This document shows, piece by piece, positions 25,523 through 33,591 of a stretch of DNA of 64,000 nucleotides. The notes under the pieces are model-generated. The model did no database searches. It had not been told where the DNA came from and worked only from the letters and a program-made list of their open reading frames with translations. The first letter of the stretch is position 1. Each line of letters begins with the position of its first letter. A program made the position numbers and the translations under genes. The stretch spans positions 124,001-188,000 of the forward strand of contig NZ_JAMBNZ010000008.1 in assembly GCF_023715365.1 (NCBI RefSeq). Reading direction: 5' to 3'. The stretch comes from Georgenia satyanarayanai. Its GTDB lineage: Bacteria > Actinomycetota > Actinomycetes > Actinomycetales > Actinomycetaceae.

Positions 25523-26316
25523 CCCCCGTAGCGCCGGGCGACCTCCACCGTCCGCGGGCCGTAGTGTCCGCCGAAGATCACCGCGTGCATGACGAGCATC
25601 GTCAGCTGGTGCAGCCCGACCCGCTCCTGCCAGCCCGCAGCCAGCGGGGAGACCTCCTCGTAACCGGCGAGGATGTCGGGCAGGCGGTCGACGCCGAAGA
25701 GCGCGAGCGCCGCGAGGTCGGTCTCGGCGTGCCCGCCGTGGGCCGCGGGGTCGATGAGCACGGCCTCGACGGCGCCGTCCCGCTGGGTCCACACGACGTT
25801 GCCGCCCCACAGGTCACCGTGCAGGCGCGCGGCTCCGTCCCCGACGAGGGCGGGCTGGTCGTGGTCGAGGTCCCCGGCCGCGAGCCGGTCGGCGACGCGC
25901 TCGAGGACGCGGGCGCCGTCGTCGTCGATGGAGCCGTTCGCCAGTGCACGCGGCACGTACGGGCGCAGCTGGTACTCGGCGTAGAACTCCCCCCACCGGG
26001 TGAAGGGCCCGTCGGCGTCGTGCTCGTGCAGCGGCATCGGGCCGGAGCTGCGCGGGACCTCCCCGCGCCACCCGGGCGGGGAGCAGCCCAGGGACGGGGC
26101 CCCGGCGGCGTGCGTGCGGGCCAGGCCGCGGCCGAGGGCGGCAGCGGCCTGCGCCGTCGGCTCGGCCGCGGGCAGGTGGACGAGGTCCATCCACCCCTCC
26201 CCCTCGGCGAGGATCTCGACGACGGGCGCGCCGCCCGCCCCCACCGTGAGCCAGCGCAGGCCGGCCGCCTCGAAGCGCAGCGTCACCGGCTCGTCGGTCT
26301 TGTGGAAGGTGCTCAT
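25519..26316 (-). CDS. Fructosamine kinase family protein
   Basis: A 265-residue aminoglycoside-phosphotransferase-like kinase. The catalytic loop RLHGDLWGGNVVW (near residue 165) and the magnesium-binding IDPAAHGGHAETDLA (near 190) are the fructosamine kinase/ketosamine-3-kinase signatures. These enzymes phosphorylate glycated amines and proteins to reverse glycation. It is a single gene, divergent from the response regulator at 26382 and 20-odd bases from the ArsR promoter. Length is slightly below the usual 285-300. Confidence 0.88.
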   Translation of the reverse strand: MSTFHKTDEPVTLRFEAAGLRWLTVGAGGAPVVEILAEGEGWMDLVHLPAAEPTAQAAAALGRGLARTHAAGAPSLGCSPPGWRGEVPRSSGPMPLHEHDADGPFTRWGEFYAEYQLRPYVPRALANGSIDDDGARVLERVADRLAAGDLDHDQPALVGDGAARLHGDLWGGNVVWTQRDGAVEAVLIDPAAHGGHAETDLAALALFGVDRLPDILAGYEEVSPLAAGWQERVGLHQLTMLVMHAVIFGGHYGPRTVEVARRYGG

Positions 26317-26368
26317 GGGGCCATCGTGGCAAGGCGTGGGCCGCCCGGCGAGGGTGAGCCCGGTTCGC

Positions 26369-26374
26369 TACAGT
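26369..26374 (+). promoter_or_regulatory. Leaderless -10 box (TACAGT) for the OmpR-type regulator
   Basis: TACAGT ends seven bases before the GTG at 26382, and there is no ribosome site. Confidence 0.45.
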
Positions 26375-26381
26375 CGTCACC

Positions 26382-27179
26382 GTGAGTGAAACGGGCGCGC
26401 GGGGCAACGCGGTGGTCATCGAGGACGACGCTGACATCAGGTTCCTCCTCGAGGTGACCCTGGGACAGGCGGGCTTCGAGGTGACGTCGGCGCCGAACGG
26501 CCAGGCGGGCGTCGACGCGGTGCGCGAGCTGCAGCCCGTCATCACCACCCTCGACATCTCCCTGCCCGACTTCGACGGCTTCGAGGTGGCGCGGCGCATC
26601 CGCGCCTTCTCCGACACCTACATCCTCATGCTCACCGGACGGGCGGACGAGATCGACACCCTCCTCGGGCTCGAGGCCGGGGCCGACGACTACGTGACCA
26701 AGCCCTTCCGGCCCCGGGAGATCCGGGCCCGCATCGAGGCCCTGCTGCGCCGTCCGCGCACGGTGGCCGGAGAGGCGCCGCCAGCGGCGGCGGCCGCTGC
26801 GCTGCCCGCTGCGCCGCCCGCCGCGGCCGAGGCCACGCAGGACGACGACGCCCTGCTCGTCCACGGCGACCTGCGCCTGGACCGCGACGCCCGCCTCGTC
26901 GAGCTGGGCGGGACACCGCTGGAGCTCACCCGCAGCGAGTTCGACATCCTCACCGCGCTGCTGTCCAACCCGCGCCGCGTGCTGAGCAAGTCCCAGCTCG
27001 CCGGCGTGCTGTGGTCCGAGGGCTACGACACCGGTCTCGAGGCGACCGACGCGGACCGCCGCTCGGTGGAGGTCCACGTCGCCAACCTGCGCCGCAAGCT
27101 CGGCGAGGACGCCACCAGCCCGCGGTACGTCGAGACGGTCCGCGGCGTGGGCTACCGGCTGGCGCTCAGCGCCCGCTGA
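26382..27179 (+). CDS. OmpR/PhoB-family response regulator
   Basis: A 265-residue two-domain regulator. The receiver domain has the acidic pocket (VIEDDAD), an aspartate in TTLDISLPDFDGF as phosphoacceptor (about D51) and the conserved lysine in DDYVTKPF. An alanine-rich linker (about 130-155) leads to a winged-helix DNA-binding domain (ELTRSEFDILTALL, then VEVHVANLRRKLG and VRGVGYRL). It is transcribed towards the operon of histidine kinase, exported proteins and Hpt-like protein and overlaps the Hpt-like gene tail to tail by 14 bases. The PAS histidine kinase at 32474 is the likely partner. Confidence 0.9.
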   Translation: MSETGARGNAVVIEDDADIRFLLEVTLGQAGFEVTSAPNGQAGVDAVRELQPVITTLDISLPDFDGFEVARRIRAFSDTYILMLTGRADEIDTLLGLEAGADDYVTKPFRPREIRARIEALLRRPRTVAGEAPPAAAAAALPAAPPAAAEATQDDDALLVHGDLRLDRDARLVELGGTPLELTRSEFDILTALLSNPRRVLSKSQLAGVLWSEGYDTGLEATDADRRSVEVHVANLRRKLGEDATSPRYVETVRGVGYRLALSAR

Positions 27180-27507
27180 GTGCGGCGCGCGCCCCGCGCA
27201 GCGCGTGGCACGTGGGCCCGGCGAGGGCCTCGACCTCGGCCAGCGCCCGTTCGGCGGCGGCCCCCTCCGTCGTACGGCACCGGGTGGCGGCGTCCGCGAG
27301 GTCGCGCGCCCCGAGCATCTGCGCGGAGCAGGCGAGGCTGAGGGACACGTCCCGCAGGTCCTCGCCGGTGGCGACGGCCTGCCGGAGCCGGGCGAGCCGC
27401 TCGCCGGCCATGTCGAGGAAGCGGTCGATCATCCCGACTGCGGCGCCGGTTCCGACCTGCTCGACGAGGCCGGTCAGCGGCCCACGGTCCAGCGGGCCCC
27501 CGGTCAC
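27166..27507 (-). CDS. Hpt-like protein lacking the phosphoacceptor histidine
   Basis: A 113-residue helical protein. The sequence LSLACSAQMLGARDLADAA (from residue 56) aligns with the Hpt helix consensus HSLKGSSRNVGAxxLA, but leucine replaces the phosphorylated histidine and alanine the lysine. The only histidine is near the C terminus (CHALRG). It therefore cannot act as a standard phosphotransfer protein and may bind a receiver as an inhibitor or scaffold. GTG start at 27507, 15 bases after the preceding gene, with weak ribosome site. Last gene of the export operon. Confidence 0.62.
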   Translation of the reverse strand: MTGGPLDRGPLTGLVEQVGTGAAVGMIDRFLDMAGERLARLRQAVATGEDLRDVSLSLACSAQMLGARDLADAATRCRTTEGAAAERALAEVEALAGPTCHALRGARAALSGR

Positions 27508-27522
27508 GGCGTTCGTCCGTGC

Positions 27523-28419
27523 TCAGCCACAGTACGCCGCGCCGATGCCGACGCGCTCGACCCGGACCTTGGTGCTCGACGGCGCCGGGACGGTCGTGCC
27601 GTCGGTGAGCACCGCGGCCACGCGCAGGGTGTAGCTGTCGAAGCTGACGAAGTCGAACTGGTAGGGGCTGACCGTCGTCGTGCGCTGGCGGGCGGGGACG
27701 GTGCCGACCTCGCGCCACGTCCCACGGTCCTCGAGCTGGAGGCTCCACCGGGCCACGGTCTGGTTGAGACCGCCGGCGTCCCAGTCCCAGGCCAGGGTCA
27801 CCCACTGGTTGAGCCAGCCGGGCGTGCAGCGCATGGCGGAGACGCTCGGGGCGGCCGGCAGCTGGTGGGTCGCGGTCCAGGTGTTCGCGGCGGTCCACGT
27901 GCCCGCGGTGGCGACGCCGTCGACGGTCGTGGCGAAGGCGAGGGCACGCCCCCCCAGCTGGACGCGGACCTGGTCGGAGGGGACGAAGGTGAGGCACAGG
28001 GTGCGGGCGCCGCTCATGCGCTCACCGCCGGTGACGGTGAAGGAGGTGCGGGCGCCGCTGAGGCCGGCGGTGTAGGCGACCGGGTCCGTCGCGGCGCAGG
28101 TGCCGTTCTTGCCGGCGAGGCGGTAGTCGACGCGGGAGCCGTCGAGCTCGGCGCCGGTGAGGGCGCGTCCACCGGAGGTGACGGTCACGGCGCCGGGGCG
28201 CCACGTGCCGCTCGTGTCACCGGACATGCCGAGCGTGGCCGTGGTGCCGGTGCCGGCGGTGGTGACGTCGACCTGGACGCCGCCGGTGCGCAGCTGCGGC
28301 ACGGCCACGGTGGCCTCGTCGCTCCACGCGGCCAGGGTGGACTCGCTCGGACGCAGGAGGAGGACCCCGCCCAGCACGACGGCAAGGGCGAGGAGGCAGG
28401 CGGTGAGCCGCGTGGTCAT
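27523..28419 (-). CDS. Exported protein with alternate (SipW-type) signal peptide, 298 aa
   Basis: MTTRLTACLLALAVVLGGVLLLRPSESTLAAWSDEATV is an N-terminal membrane segment followed by the TLAAWSDE motif typical of SipW-dependent signal peptides (TasA/camelysin-like exported proteins). The rest is a beta-rich domain and a C-terminal fibronectin-like region (about 195-298) with paired cysteines (CTPGW, AAYCG). The start overlaps the stop of the preceding gene (ATGA), following GGAGATGCC. It may be a minor or capping subunit of a surface fibre; the function is not demonstrated. Confidence 0.72.
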   Translation of the reverse strand: MTTRLTACLLALAVVLGGVLLLRPSESTLAAWSDEATVAVPQLRTGGVQVDVTTAGTGTTATLGMSGDTSGTWRPGAVTVTSGGRALTGAELDGSRVDYRLAGKNGTCAATDPVAYTAGLSGARTSFTVTGGERMSGARTLCLTFVPSDQVRVQLGGRALAFATTVDGVATAGTWTAANTWTATHQLPAAPSVSAMRCTPGWLNQWVTLAWDWDAGGLNQTVARWSLQLEDRGTWREVGTVPARQRTTTVSPYQFDFVSFDSYTLRVAAVLTDGTTVPAPSSTKVRVERVGIGAAYCG

Positions 28420-28922
28420 GGCATCTCCTGGGTGAGCGTCCAGCGGATCGCGCCGGCGTCGAGGGTGGTGTGCTGGGCGACGGCGGCCGGGACGGTGAGG
28501 TCGACGACGGCGGTGACGGTGGCGCCGTCGTCGGCGGGCGTGACGGTCCAGCCACGCGTGCCGGCGGCCCGGAGCGTCGTCGTCACCCGCGGGCCGGAGC
28601 GGGTCAGGCCCTGCAGCCCGGTGACCTCGAGGCCGAGGGTGCCGGTGAGGAGCTCACCGGCCGCGCTCACGCTCACCGTGGAGGAGAGGCGCACGACGTC
28701 ACCCGGAACCAGAGGCGTGCTCGCGGGCAGCGGCTGGGAGGTGCCGGGCCGCACGACGACGGTGCTGGCGCTGACCGGCTCGACGGTGAGCTCACCGGCG
28801 GAGACGACCTGGCCCTCGCGGAGCTCGGCGTCGTTCCACCCGGCGAGGGTGGTGCCGCTGCCGGAGAGGAGGACCACCGCCACGACTGCGGCGAGTGCGG
28901 CGCGGGTCAGGCGGCTGGGCAC
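28416..28922 (-). CDS. Exported protein with alternate (SipW-type) signal peptide, 168 aa
   Basis: GTG at 28922 is fixed by GAGAGGAGAACCATC upstream. MPSRLTRAALAAVVAVVLLSGSG is followed by TTLAGWNDAE, the alternate signal peptide motif. The mature part (about 135 residues) is a single beta-sandwich-like domain with no cysteines. It lies 49 bases after the 192-residue paralogue and overlaps the 298-residue one, in one operon. It is related in layout to actinobacterial alternate signal-mediated exported proteins of unknown role. Confidence 0.72.
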   Translation of the reverse strand: MPSRLTRAALAAVVAVVLLSGSGTTLAGWNDAELREGQVVSAGELTVEPVSASTVVVRPGTSQPLPASTPLVPGDVVRLSSTVSVSAAGELLTGTLGLEVTGLQGLTRSGPRVTTTLRAAGTRGWTVTPADDGATVTAVVDLTVPAAVAQHTTLDAGAIRWTLTQEMP

Positions 28923-28971
28923 GATGGTTCTCCTCTCCGGTGGTGGGTGTGGTGCGGGTGCGTGGTGCGGG

Positions 28972-29550
28972 TCAGGCAGCGGGGACGGTGTCCTGCGTGA
29001 GGGTGACGTCCAGGCCGCCGAGGGAGACGTCCTGGCCCTGGCCGACGAGCTTGGCGGTGGTCGCGTCGAAGGCGACGGTGACGGCGACGGCGAGCGTCTG
29101 CTTCTCGTCCTCGGCGACGACGGCGGCGGACGTCCCGGTGACGGCCTCGCCGTTGAGGGACATCGTCGCGTTCGCGCGCAGCTGGGCGAGGAGCTCGGCA
29201 TCGCCGGTGAGGCCCTCGAGGTTGTGGCGAACGGTTGCGCGGAGCAGGTCGCCCTGCGCGTCGATCGTCATGGTCTCGCGGTAGGTGAGGGCGTCGCCCG
29301 GCACGACGAGGTAGGACCCGTCCGCGACGGCGGCGGTGACGTCCGCGCCGGCGACGTTGGTCCACGTGCCCTGGCCGGCGGCGAGGTCGAGGACACCGGC
29401 GGTGATCTCGGTGTCGGTCGCCGCGGCCTCGGAGTCGGACCACTCGGCGAAGGTGGCGCCGCCGGCGCCCAGGACGACGATGCCGACGGCGGTGGCCGCG
29501 ACGGCCTTCCAGGTGGTGCGGGTGGGGCGGGAGGTGGTGGAGCGTGCCAT
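28972..29550 (-). CDS. Exported protein with alternate (SipW-type) signal peptide, 192 aa
   Basis: MARSTTSRPTRTTWKAVAAT leads into a hydrophobic segment and GGATFAEWSDSEAA, a clear SipW-type cleavage region. The mature protein (about 150 residues) is a beta-rich TasA/camelysin-like domain (LDLAAGQGTW near residue 55 and MTIDAQGDLLRATV). GAGAGGCACGACC precedes the ATG. It is the first and probably most abundant of three exported paralogues. No SipW-type signal peptidase gene is in this window, so processing would need one encoded elsewhere. Confidence 0.75.
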   Translation of the reverse strand: MARSTTSRPTRTTWKAVAATAVGIVVLGAGGATFAEWSDSEAAATDTEITAGVLDLAAGQGTWTNVAGADVTAAVADGSYLVVPGDALTYRETMTIDAQGDLLRATVRHNLEGLTGDAELLAQLRANATMSLNGEAVTGTSAAVVAEDEKQTLAVAVTVAFDATTAKLVGQGQDVSLGGLDVTLTQDTVPAA

Positions 29551-29612
29551 GGTCGTGCCTCTCGGTGCGGGGGCCGGTCTGTCCGGCGCTGCACCAAATA
29601 TCGGTGGCCGAC

Positions 29613-29672
29613 CTCAGCGGTCCCTGTCCCTCACCTCAGTCTCACCTCAGGACTGGCTCAGGATTCCTCAGA
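29613..29672 (-). promoter_or_regulatory. Array of CCTCAG direct repeats at helical spacing (probable response-regulator site)
   Basis: CCTCAG (plus strand) occurs at 29613, 29635, 29646 and 29667, with GCTCAG at 29657, giving steps of 22, 11, 11 and 10 bp. It lies 63-122 bases upstream of the first exported-protein gene. OmpR/PhoB-type regulators bind direct repeats at 11-bp steps, and one is encoded nearby at 26382. The binding claim is inference. Confidence 0.55.
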
Positions 29673-30828
29673 GCCAGCTGAGGACCCGGTTGCCGCCCTC
29701 CGCCACGGCCCGCTTCGCCCGCCGCGCAGCCAGCTCGCGGAGGGCGTCGAGCTCGTAACCGGTCTCGGCGTCGGCGGCCACCCCCAGGCTCACCCGCAGG
29801 CGCAGCCGGGCGCCGTCGACCTGGAGCGGCACGGCGATGACACGACGGCGCAGGTTCTCCGCCCACGCGTGGGCCTCGACGCCGGTGAAGCCGCGCAGGA
29901 GCACCTCGAAGACGTCGCTCGCGTCGTCGTCCACGCGCCCGGCGAAGGAGTTGGACGGGGGCGCGAGGACGCGAGCACTGTCGACGACCGCGACGAGCGC
30001 CGCCTCGGCGACGTCACGGTGGAAGCCCGTGGTGAGGTCCCCACGGCCCTCGACGACGACGACGACGACGGCCAGCGGGTCCCCGGCCCGCTTCGCCTCC
30101 CGGGTGGCCTCGGCCGCGCGCGGGAGGAACGTCGCCGGCGTGCGCAGGCCTGTCTGCGGGTCGAAGGCGCTGGCCCGGATCTCCCGGGTGTGGACCTCGT
30201 CGGTGCGGATGACGACCATGCAGTACCCGGCCGTGGTGATGAGGACGATGAGCACGAGCAGCGTCGTCGACGTCCCCAGCGCGCGCGTGAACGTCGGGGA
30301 GTCGGGGCCCTGGGCCAGGTACACGGCCAAGCGCGCGCTGTAGTACACACCAACGAGCAGGAGGACCCCACCGAGGACGACGCCCAGCCGGTGCTGCATC
30401 CACCGCCTGCGCAACGCCTCGACACCCCCCAGCAGCCCGCCGGCCGCCGTCCCGAGGAGCACCGCCCAGCCCCCTCCCCACTCACCGGCGTCCGGGCCGG
30501 CGAGGAGCGTCGCGAGCGCTGTGACCGCGGCAGCACCGAGCGTGACACCCAGCAGCGGGCGGCGTCCGCCGTCGGCGCGGATGCCGTTCCACATTGCCAA
30601 GGTGGTGACGACGGAGGACGCGTTGCCCAGCGCGACGAACCACCAGAGCGTCCCGCTCGCCGTGGCGGCGACGTAGAAGACGGCGGTGGTGGCCGCGCTG
30701 CTGAGCGCGAGGGTCCACAGCAGGTCGACGGGTGAGCGACCACGGCTGGCGACCTCGACGACGAAGGTGGTCGCGACGATCGTGACGACGACGATCGAGA
30801 CGACGTAGAGCGTCGTGGCGTCGAGCAT
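29668..30828 (-). CDS. Membrane protein with degenerate GGDEF domain
   Basis: A 386-residue protein with six or seven N-terminal membrane segments (to about residue 205) and a C-terminal GGDEF-fold domain starting at DPQTGLRTPATFL. The catalytic GG(D/E)EF signature is replaced by DDDASDVFEVLL near residue 300, so diguanylate cyclase activity is unlikely. ATG at 30828 overlaps the kinase stop (TGATG) after GGGGAGACGC; an ATG 18 bases upstream is less likely. It lies between the histidine kinase and the exported proteins in one operon. Confidence 0.78.
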   Translation of the reverse strand: MLDATTLYVVSIVVVTIVATTFVVEVASRGRSPVDLLWTLALSSAATTAVFYVAATASGTLWWFVALGNASSVVTTLAMWNGIRADGGRRPLLGVTLGAAAVTALATLLAGPDAGEWGGGWAVLLGTAAGGLLGGVEALRRRWMQHRLGVVLGGVLLLVGVYYSARLAVYLAQGPDSPTFTRALGTSTTLLVLIVLITTAGYCMVVIRTDEVHTREIRASAFDPQTGLRTPATFLPRAAEATREAKRAGDPLAVVVVVVEGRGDLTTGFHRDVAEAALVAVVDSARVLAPPSNSFAGRVDDDASDVFEVLLRGFTGVEAHAWAENLRRRVIAVPLQVDGARLRLRVSLGVAADAETGYELDALRELAARRAKRAVAEGGNRVLSWL

Positions 30829-32474
30829 CAGCGTCTCCCCCCGCACGGCAGGACGACCTCGACGCGTGTGCCGCGGCCGGGCTCGGACGCGAGGGAGATC
30901 GAGCCGCCGAGGGCCTCGACGATCTGGCGGCTGATGTGCAGGCCCAGCCCGGTGCCCTGCACGGAGGTGTGCCGCACCTGCGGGGCGCGGTAGAAGCGGC
31001 TGAAGAGCTGGGCCTGGTCGGCGGCGGGGATGCCCGGGCCGTCGTCGGTGACGGTGAGGCAGACGCTGCTGCCACTGCCCCTGATCTCGATGTCGACGTG
31101 ACCACCGTGGTGGGAGTACTTGACGGCGTTGGAGACGACGTTGTCGACGACCTGGGTGAGCCGCCCGACGTCCGAGCGGACGACGGCGGTGCCGGTCGTG
31201 GACACGGCGATCTCGATGTCGCGGTCGGTGGCACGCGGGGACTGGGACTCCACGACGTCCTCGACGACGGCAGTCAGGTCCACGTCCGCCCGCGAGCCTG
31301 CGTCGGACGCGGTGCGTGCGGCACCGAGGAGGTTGTCGATCAGCAGGCGTAGCCGGCCGGCGTTGCGCTCGGCCACCTCGAGGTAGCCCTTGACGTGCGC
31401 CGGCAGGTCGGGGTCGTCGATCGCGAGGTCGAGGTAGCCGGTGACGGACGTGAGCGGGGTGCGCAGCTCGTGGGAGACGGAGGAGACGAAGTCGTCTCGT
31501 TCCGAGAGCGCGAGCAGCTGGTCGGTGATGTCGTGCAGGGCCACGACCGTGCCCTCACCCTCACCGCCACCGTCCTCGTGCGGCAGCCGACCGGTGCTGA
31601 TGCTGAAGGCGACGCGGTTGTCGGGAGCCTGTTCCCACCACACGACGCTGCGGTCGATCGCCTCTCCCCCGGCGACGGCAGCCAGGCGCTCCCGGTCCAC
31701 GGGCGTGGTGCCGTCGGCGGAGAAGAGCCGGGGGGCAGCATCGACGAGGTGGGACCCGACGGCGAAGCCGCCGCCGCTCGCCTCGCGCAGCGCCCTGTTG
31801 ACGACGACGACGGTGCCCTCCGGGTCGAGCACGGCGACGCCCGCGTCGATCGTGTTGAGCACGCCCTCGAGTCGCGCCCGGTCCAGTGCCGTCTCCTCGA
31901 GGATCTCCTCGACCAGCGCGCTCTGCCCGGCGAGGAGCTCGCGCCGCGCGGCGGACCGCTTCTCGGACAGGTGCAGGGAGCTGGCGACGGCGACGATGGC
32001 GGCGGGCACGGTGAACATCCGGCCGGCGTTGTCCGGGGTGATGGACAAGGCCCCCACCTCGAACGCGCGGACGATGTCCACCCCCATCGAGGCGACCACG
32101 CCGGCGAGGACGGCCGTCACCGTCGCGCCCCACCCCATCCGCGCGAGCCACACAACAGGCAGGAGGAGGAGCACCGAGGCTCGCGCCCCGACGCTGAGCA
32201 CACAGACGATGGCGAGCATGTCGAGCAGCGGGACCACACCCTCCACCCGTCGCGGCAGCTGCTGCCAGGGCACCGCGGCGGCCAGCGCCGTGGCGACGAG
32301 GTTGATCGCGGCGCCGACGAGGACGGCGTCGGGCGTGCCCGGCCCCTCCTCCTCCCACGCGAGGAGCGCGACGGTCATGACGCCGAAGGCGACGAAGAAC
32401 GGGAGCTGACGCCCGAGGACGGCGAACCGGCTGTGCGTGGTCTCGTCGGAGGAAGGGGCTAGCTGGCGCGACAC
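30828..32474 (-). CDS. PAS-containing membrane sensor histidine kinase
   Basis: A 548-residue kinase. Five or six membrane segments occupy residues 20-165, a PAS domain follows (about 200-320), then the HisKA dimerisation helix with the phosphoacceptor in SSVSHELRTPL and a HATPase_c domain with the N box (VVDNVVSNAVKYS), DDGPGIP and GTGLGLHI. The GTG at 32474 has TAGGCT six bases upstream and no ribosome site. It heads the operon with the GGDEF-like and exported proteins, and the OmpR-type regulator at the other end of the locus is its probable partner. Confidence 0.9.
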   Translation of the reverse strand: MSRQLAPSSDETTHSRFAVLGRQLPFFVAFGVMTVALLAWEEEGPGTPDAVLVGAAINLVATALAAAVPWQQLPRRVEGVVPLLDMLAIVCVLSVGARASVLLLLPVVWLARMGWGATVTAVLAGVVASMGVDIVRAFEVGALSITPDNAGRMFTVPAAIVAVASSLHLSEKRSAARRELLAGQSALVEEILEETALDRARLEGVLNTIDAGVAVLDPEGTVVVVNRALREASGGGFAVGSHLVDAAPRLFSADGTTPVDRERLAAVAGGEAIDRSVVWWEQAPDNRVAFSISTGRLPHEDGGGEGEGTVVALHDITDQLLALSERDDFVSSVSHELRTPLTSVTGYLDLAIDDPDLPAHVKGYLEVAERNAGRLRLLIDNLLGAARTASDAGSRADVDLTAVVEDVVESQSPRATDRDIEIAVSTTGTAVVRSDVGRLTQVVDNVVSNAVKYSHHGGHVDIEIRGSGSSVCLTVTDDGPGIPAADQAQLFSRFYRAPQVRHTSVQGTGLGLHISRQIVEALGGSISLASEPGRGTRVEVVLPCGGRR

Positions 32475-32480
32475 GCTCCG

Positions 32481-32486
32481 AGCCTA
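32481..32486 (-). promoter_or_regulatory. Leaderless -10 box (TAGGCT) for the histidine kinase
   Basis: On the minus strand TAGGCT ends six bases before the GTG at 32474. Confidence 0.45.
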
Positions 32487-32539
32487 GGCTGCCCGGCGTA
32501 GGGTGGCGCGAGCGGCGCGCGGCTGCCAGGACGGGAGGC

Positions 32540-33454
32540 GTGGTGGGCGGCGTTCTCGTCCAGGCGGTGTCGCTGGTCGCGATCATCGCGCTGGGGCTCG
32601 GGGTCAAGCGGCTCGGCTGGCTGTCGGTCGCGCACTTCCCCGTCCTCGCGACGATCGTCCTGCGCATCACGCTGCCGGCGGCGATCATCACCAGCGTCAA
32701 CGACTTCGACCTCACCTGGGCGCTGCTGTCCCTGGCGGTGGTGGGCCTCGTCGTCAACGTCCTCCAGCAGGGCACCGGGATGCTCATGGGGCGCCGGCGG
32801 GGCCGGGAGGCGCAGGCCTTTGGCGTCCTCAACGTCGGCAGCTACAACATGGGCGCCTTCGCCATGCCCTACCTCGCCGGCTTCATGGGCCCGCAGGCGC
32901 TCGTGCTCGCCTCGCTCTTCGACGTCGGCAACGCGGTGGCCGCCGCCGGCCTGGGCTACGCGTGGGCCATGGCCCTGGCGCCCGGCGATCGGCGCATGGG
33001 CGTGGGCGGCTTCGTGCGGACGATGCTGCGCTCGACGATCTTCGTCACCTACCTCGTCATGCTGCCGCTGCGGCTGCTCGACCTCAGCCTGCCCGGCCCC
33101 GTCATCGGGCTCACCGGCACGATCGGTGCCGCCAACACCTTCCTCGCCATGTTCATGATCGGCGTGGGCCTGGAGCTGCGGCTGCCGCGCGCCAAGTACC
33201 GCCAGGCCCTCATGCTCCTCACGGTCCGCTACGGCTACGCCGTGCTCTTCGCGCTGGGGACCTGGCTGCTGCTGCCGGTGCCGGCCGAGGTGAAGGTCGT
33301 GCTGTGCATGGTGTACTTCGCGCCGATCGCGGCGATGGCCCCGGGCTACACCGCCGAGGTGCGTGGCGACGTCGAGCTGTCCACCTTCATGACGTCGGTG
33401 ACGATCCTCGTCGGCATCGTCGCCATGCCCGTCGTCCTCACCCTGCTGGCCTGA
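32540..33454 (+). CDS. AEC-family transporter
   Basis: A 304-residue membrane protein with about ten hydrophobic segments in the arrangement of the auxin efflux carrier/malate permease family: LVAIIALGLGVKRLGWLS at the start and the crossover region FLAMFMIGVGLELRL before the second half. Substrates in this family are small organic anions; the specific one cannot be read here. GTG at 32540 or the next GTG at 32543 follows GGAGG. It is divergent from the sensor kinase and convergent with the sirtuin gene. Confidence 0.85.
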   Translation: MVGGVLVQAVSLVAIIALGLGVKRLGWLSVAHFPVLATIVLRITLPAAIITSVNDFDLTWALLSLAVVGLVVNVLQQGTGMLMGRRRGREAQAFGVLNVGSYNMGAFAMPYLAGFMGPQALVLASLFDVGNAVAAAGLGYAWAMALAPGDRRMGVGGFVRTMLRSTIFVTYLVMLPLRLLDLSLPGPVIGLTGTIGAANTFLAMFMIGVGLELRLPRAKYRQALMLLTVRYGYAVLFALGTWLLLPVPAEVKVVLCMVYFAPIAAMAPGYTAEVRGDVELSTFMTSVTILVGIVAMPVVLTLLA

Positions 33455-33494
33455 GGCCTGCCCCACACCCCCGCCCTCCCTCACCCACCCTCCC

Positions 33495-33579
33495 GCCGAC
33501 AGCCGGATCTCGCCGACAGCCGGATTCCGCCGACAGCCGGATTCCGCCGACAGCCGGATTCCGCCGACAGCCGGATCCC
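33495..33579. repeat. Five tandem 17-bp repeats, GCCGACAGCCGGATTCC
   Basis: Units start at 33495, 33512, 33529, 33546 and 33563; the first and last differ from the consensus at one or two positions. The array fills the convergent gap between the AEC and sirtuin genes. Copies of the same sequence recur at 53434-53529, so this is a dispersed repeat family. Confidence 0.93.
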
Positions 33580-33591
33580 GCCGGTCGTCCG

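Noticed and set aside
33495-33579. Possible CRISPR array
   Set aside because: The 17-bp units abut directly with no spacers, and no cas genes are near.
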